DNA from: Phoenix dactylifera
Lineage: Eukaryota; Streptophyta; Magnoliopsida; Arecales; Arecaceae
Assembly (NCBI RefSeq): GCF_009389715.1
Contig: NC_052399.1
Coordinates: forward strand, 21,731,646 to 21,795,645
Reading direction: 5' to 3'
DNA: 64,000 nucleotides
The notes below the pieces were generated by a model. That model was not told the DNA's origin. It did no database searches and saw nothing but the letters and a program-made list of their open reading frames with translations. A program made the translations under genes and the position numbers. Of the stretch, positions 62,076-64,000 are shown piece after piece (the stretch's first letter is position 1; each line of letters begins with the position of its first letter).

Positions 62076-62116
<41 letters not shown>
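62076..62116. repeat. (CT)n microsatellite
   Basis: About 20 CT units lie immediately before an ATG (62120) that opens a frame of about 70 codons. CT tracts are common in plant leaders, but the frame has no known domain and is not called. Confidence 0.9.
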
Positions 62117-62118
<2 letters not shown>

Positions 62119-62332
62119 GATGAGGACCAACAATGAGGGAGAGGAAGGAGGGATGGGGCCGACAACATGGTCAAAAATAAGAAAGAGCTCAATGTTGAAT
62201 GGAGAGGTAGTTAAAGAAGCCGAAGAAGAAAAAAAAGTTTGCCATGCACAAGAGCTGTCCCTCCATCAGAATCATACTGAAATGCTTTGGCCTGATTTAG
62301 AGACGCAGCCGATCTATAAAGTTCTACGTTGA

Positions 62333-63510
62333 ATTGCTAATATGATTCTCTGATTCAGTAAATGATTGTTGGACCAAGACATATATGATCATGTAGACTT
62401 GCTCTCATGCCTTGTGCGGATGGCTAAGATGATTTCATAGATCGCGGCTCCACTAATCTAGCGTGGGCACCTGAATGCATGCACGAGAGAGGGTTTTCAG
62501 AGTATCTGAACCCAAATACTTCATACGAAAAACAAATAAGAGTCAAAATAAAGATCTACACTTTGATACTGATCTATAATGTTTAATTTTCTTTTAAATC
62601 CGGAATTAGCTTATTTTTCAGTTTTCAATCGTGCAACGTTTAGTCCAAAATTTAACGTATGGTATGAAATCTTTCTCATAAATCAGCAATCGATCGAGTT
62701 TATCAATTTATTAACTTGCCACGTGGTGGACAAAAGCCCCCCAATGCAATGGCTACAAACCTAGCTTTCATATCTAAAAAGCTCGAGTTGTAGCAAATCA
62801 CAGCTGAACAATGCTTTCCCGCCCATCTAGTTTTGCTCCTTGGCCATACGATTTTTTTTTTTCCGCTAAAAACATAGGTAAGAAATTCACCTTCACAAGC
62901 AGCAGCAGCATTAGACGCACACAAGGTATACCAGACTAAGCGATCACAACCCTCCTCGTAAATGATAAAAGATTCTCCGCATGAAACGTAGATAGTGCAC
63001 AGGTAACATCTGAGTAGATCTTAATACATAAATCTATATTAGATATATGGAATACATCCAACTTCCAATTCCCTGGCAACCCATTCACAATAATTCGTAC
63101 AGCAGGGGAACTTGCCAGTAGCCAATTTGGGGCGGGGCACGGCAACCAGGGACCTTGAACTGCCGAGTTCAGGCACAGGATATTGCTGTTGCTGAAATTT
63201 CCCATGGGCCACCAGCAGGAGTGTGGGGAGGTTGTAATGGCTAATGATAGCTTACAGGTCTATCTCCCATGGGCCACCAGTGGATAGTTCATCATTTCAC
63301 CAAAATGAGTACAGTGGCAAAAATACAAATATTGGCATCATGTTGGAAAGGAAAAAGGGAAAAAAAAAGAAGAAAGGACAAAATTCCTAAACGTTCATCT
63401 ATATTTTTGACGAATATTATGATGCCAACTTTATGAAGCTTTCAGCAGAGCTGCCTTCATTTCATGTTACAAATGTAGTTACAAAAGAAATGCTCAAGTG
63501 GCGCATGAAC
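62333..63510. other. Intergenic DNA and 3' flank of tRNA synthetase gene
   Basis: No gene is supported. The phrase TCCCATGGGCCACCAG occurs twice (about 63201 and 63261), a small duplication. The final part is 3' flank of the minus-strand gene. Confidence 0.4.
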
Positions 63511-63907
63511 CTATTTGTTTCCACCTTTGGAATAGGAATCGCGAAGGGTAACAGTTCTATTGAAAACCAGATTTCCTGGAGCCGTATCAGAATCCACAGC
63601 AAAGTAGCCTGAAAACAGAAAAGAAAGAATTGCAACACAAAGCAGAGTCCAAAAGAATGCAAATAAATAGGTAATCCTCAGTTCAGTAGAGAGAATTGCA
63701 AAAAAATAAGTTCATGCAGAATTGCGAGTTTTGCATTCAAATAGTTCAATTCAGGTCTAAAGCAAACTGGAAACAGGAAACCAGATGTTACCTAGCCTTT
63801 CGAATTGAAACAGCACTAGCAAGTGAAGGTACTGCATATGCTTCTGGTATCACATCCTCAGAGCAGGGATTCGAATCAGATAGCCAGTCTTCCAGTTCGG
63901 CAGGATT
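63511..63907 (-). pseudogene. Glutaminyl-tRNA synthetase, last two exons (partial, frameshifted)
   Basis: The enzyme charges tRNA-Gln in the cytosol. The last exon (63511-63608, minus) reads YFAVDSDTAPGNLVFNRTVT and ends RDSYSKGGNK with TAG, the typical plant GlnRS C-terminus in the anticodon-binding beta-barrel. The previous exon (63792-63907) reads NPAELEDWLSDSNP then VIPEAYAVPSLASA, also GlnRS-like. It is followed by FQFERLG in another frame. Relative to the family, about 11 nt (the VGD-K/R region) are missing between SLASA and FQFERLG. Exon length (116 nt) plus 11 gives the phase needed at the last splice, supporting a deletion. The gene continues beyond the window. It may be a pseudogene copy or a sequence error. 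Confidence 0.8.
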
Positions 63908-64000
63908 CTGATGTGCAACAGTTTTTAAGAAGAACTTATCGCACAATCATTTGGCAAAGGTCAAAAGAAACAGGCAACTGAACACAGCAATACCCACCTC

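Noticed and set aside
62120-62332. Frame of about 70 codons right after a CT repeat
   Set aside because: It has an ATG and a leader-like CT tract but no recognisable motif, and a length expected by chance.

Overview
The window looks like a plant nuclear chromosome, most likely a monocot and perhaps a palm. Supporting signs are a plant class I histone deacetylase (HDA19 type), a chloroplast IscA protein, a class III chitinase, LRR receptor kinases of subfamily XII with their single conserved intron, canonical GT-AG introns, AT-rich intergenic DNA, Tourist-like MITEs, LINE and SINE relics and a hAT transposon. The palm assignment is an inference that the sequence alone cannot prove.

Layout. 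1-1.7 kb is AT-rich and low-complexity DNA with an isolated GC-rich patch. 1.8-2.7 kb holds an intronless hevamine-like chitinase whose frame breaks next to its active site. 3.6-11.9 kb is a seven-exon HDA19-type histone deacetylase that looks functional. 12-16.8 kb is repeat territory: a tRNA-like SINE carrying a run of 26 G, a relic of a receptor-kinase last exon, a Tourist-like MITE and a 5'-truncated LINE. 16.9-33.1 kb carries three tandem plus-strand LRR receptor kinases of about 1094, 1195 and 1209 aa. The second and third are recent paralogues. 34.0-41.5 kb (minus strand) holds exons of a decayed DUF1995-family chloroplast protein gene. Its region also contains a 163-bp tandem duplication, an LTR-retrotransposon fossil with a triplicated leader, and a foldback MITE inside that fossil. 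44.5-49.9 kb (minus) is the three-exon chloroplast IscA-type iron-sulfur protein. 51.3-55.1 kb (minus) is a fourth LRR receptor kinase (about 1228 aa), whose 5' flank is a triplicated unit of about 370 bp. 56.55-59.94 kb is a 3394-bp hAT element with an 8-bp target duplication. The right edge holds the last two exons of a glutaminyl-tRNA synthetase gene (minus), apparently frameshifted.

How the genes relate. The four receptor kinases plus the kinase relic form a small immune-receptor cluster. All are non-RD (HCD catalytic motif) and share one intron that splits the codon after GYVAP. The cluster seems to have grown by tandem duplication and been broken up by later insertions. The histone deacetylase, IscA, DUF1995 and tRNA synthetase genes are unrelated housekeeping neighbours. 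I see no evidence of a wholly new system. The most unusual structures are the triplicated promoter and start region of the fourth kinase, the in-frame stop-free last intron of the deacetylase, the tandem LTR leader, and the palindrome-rich ends of the hAT element.
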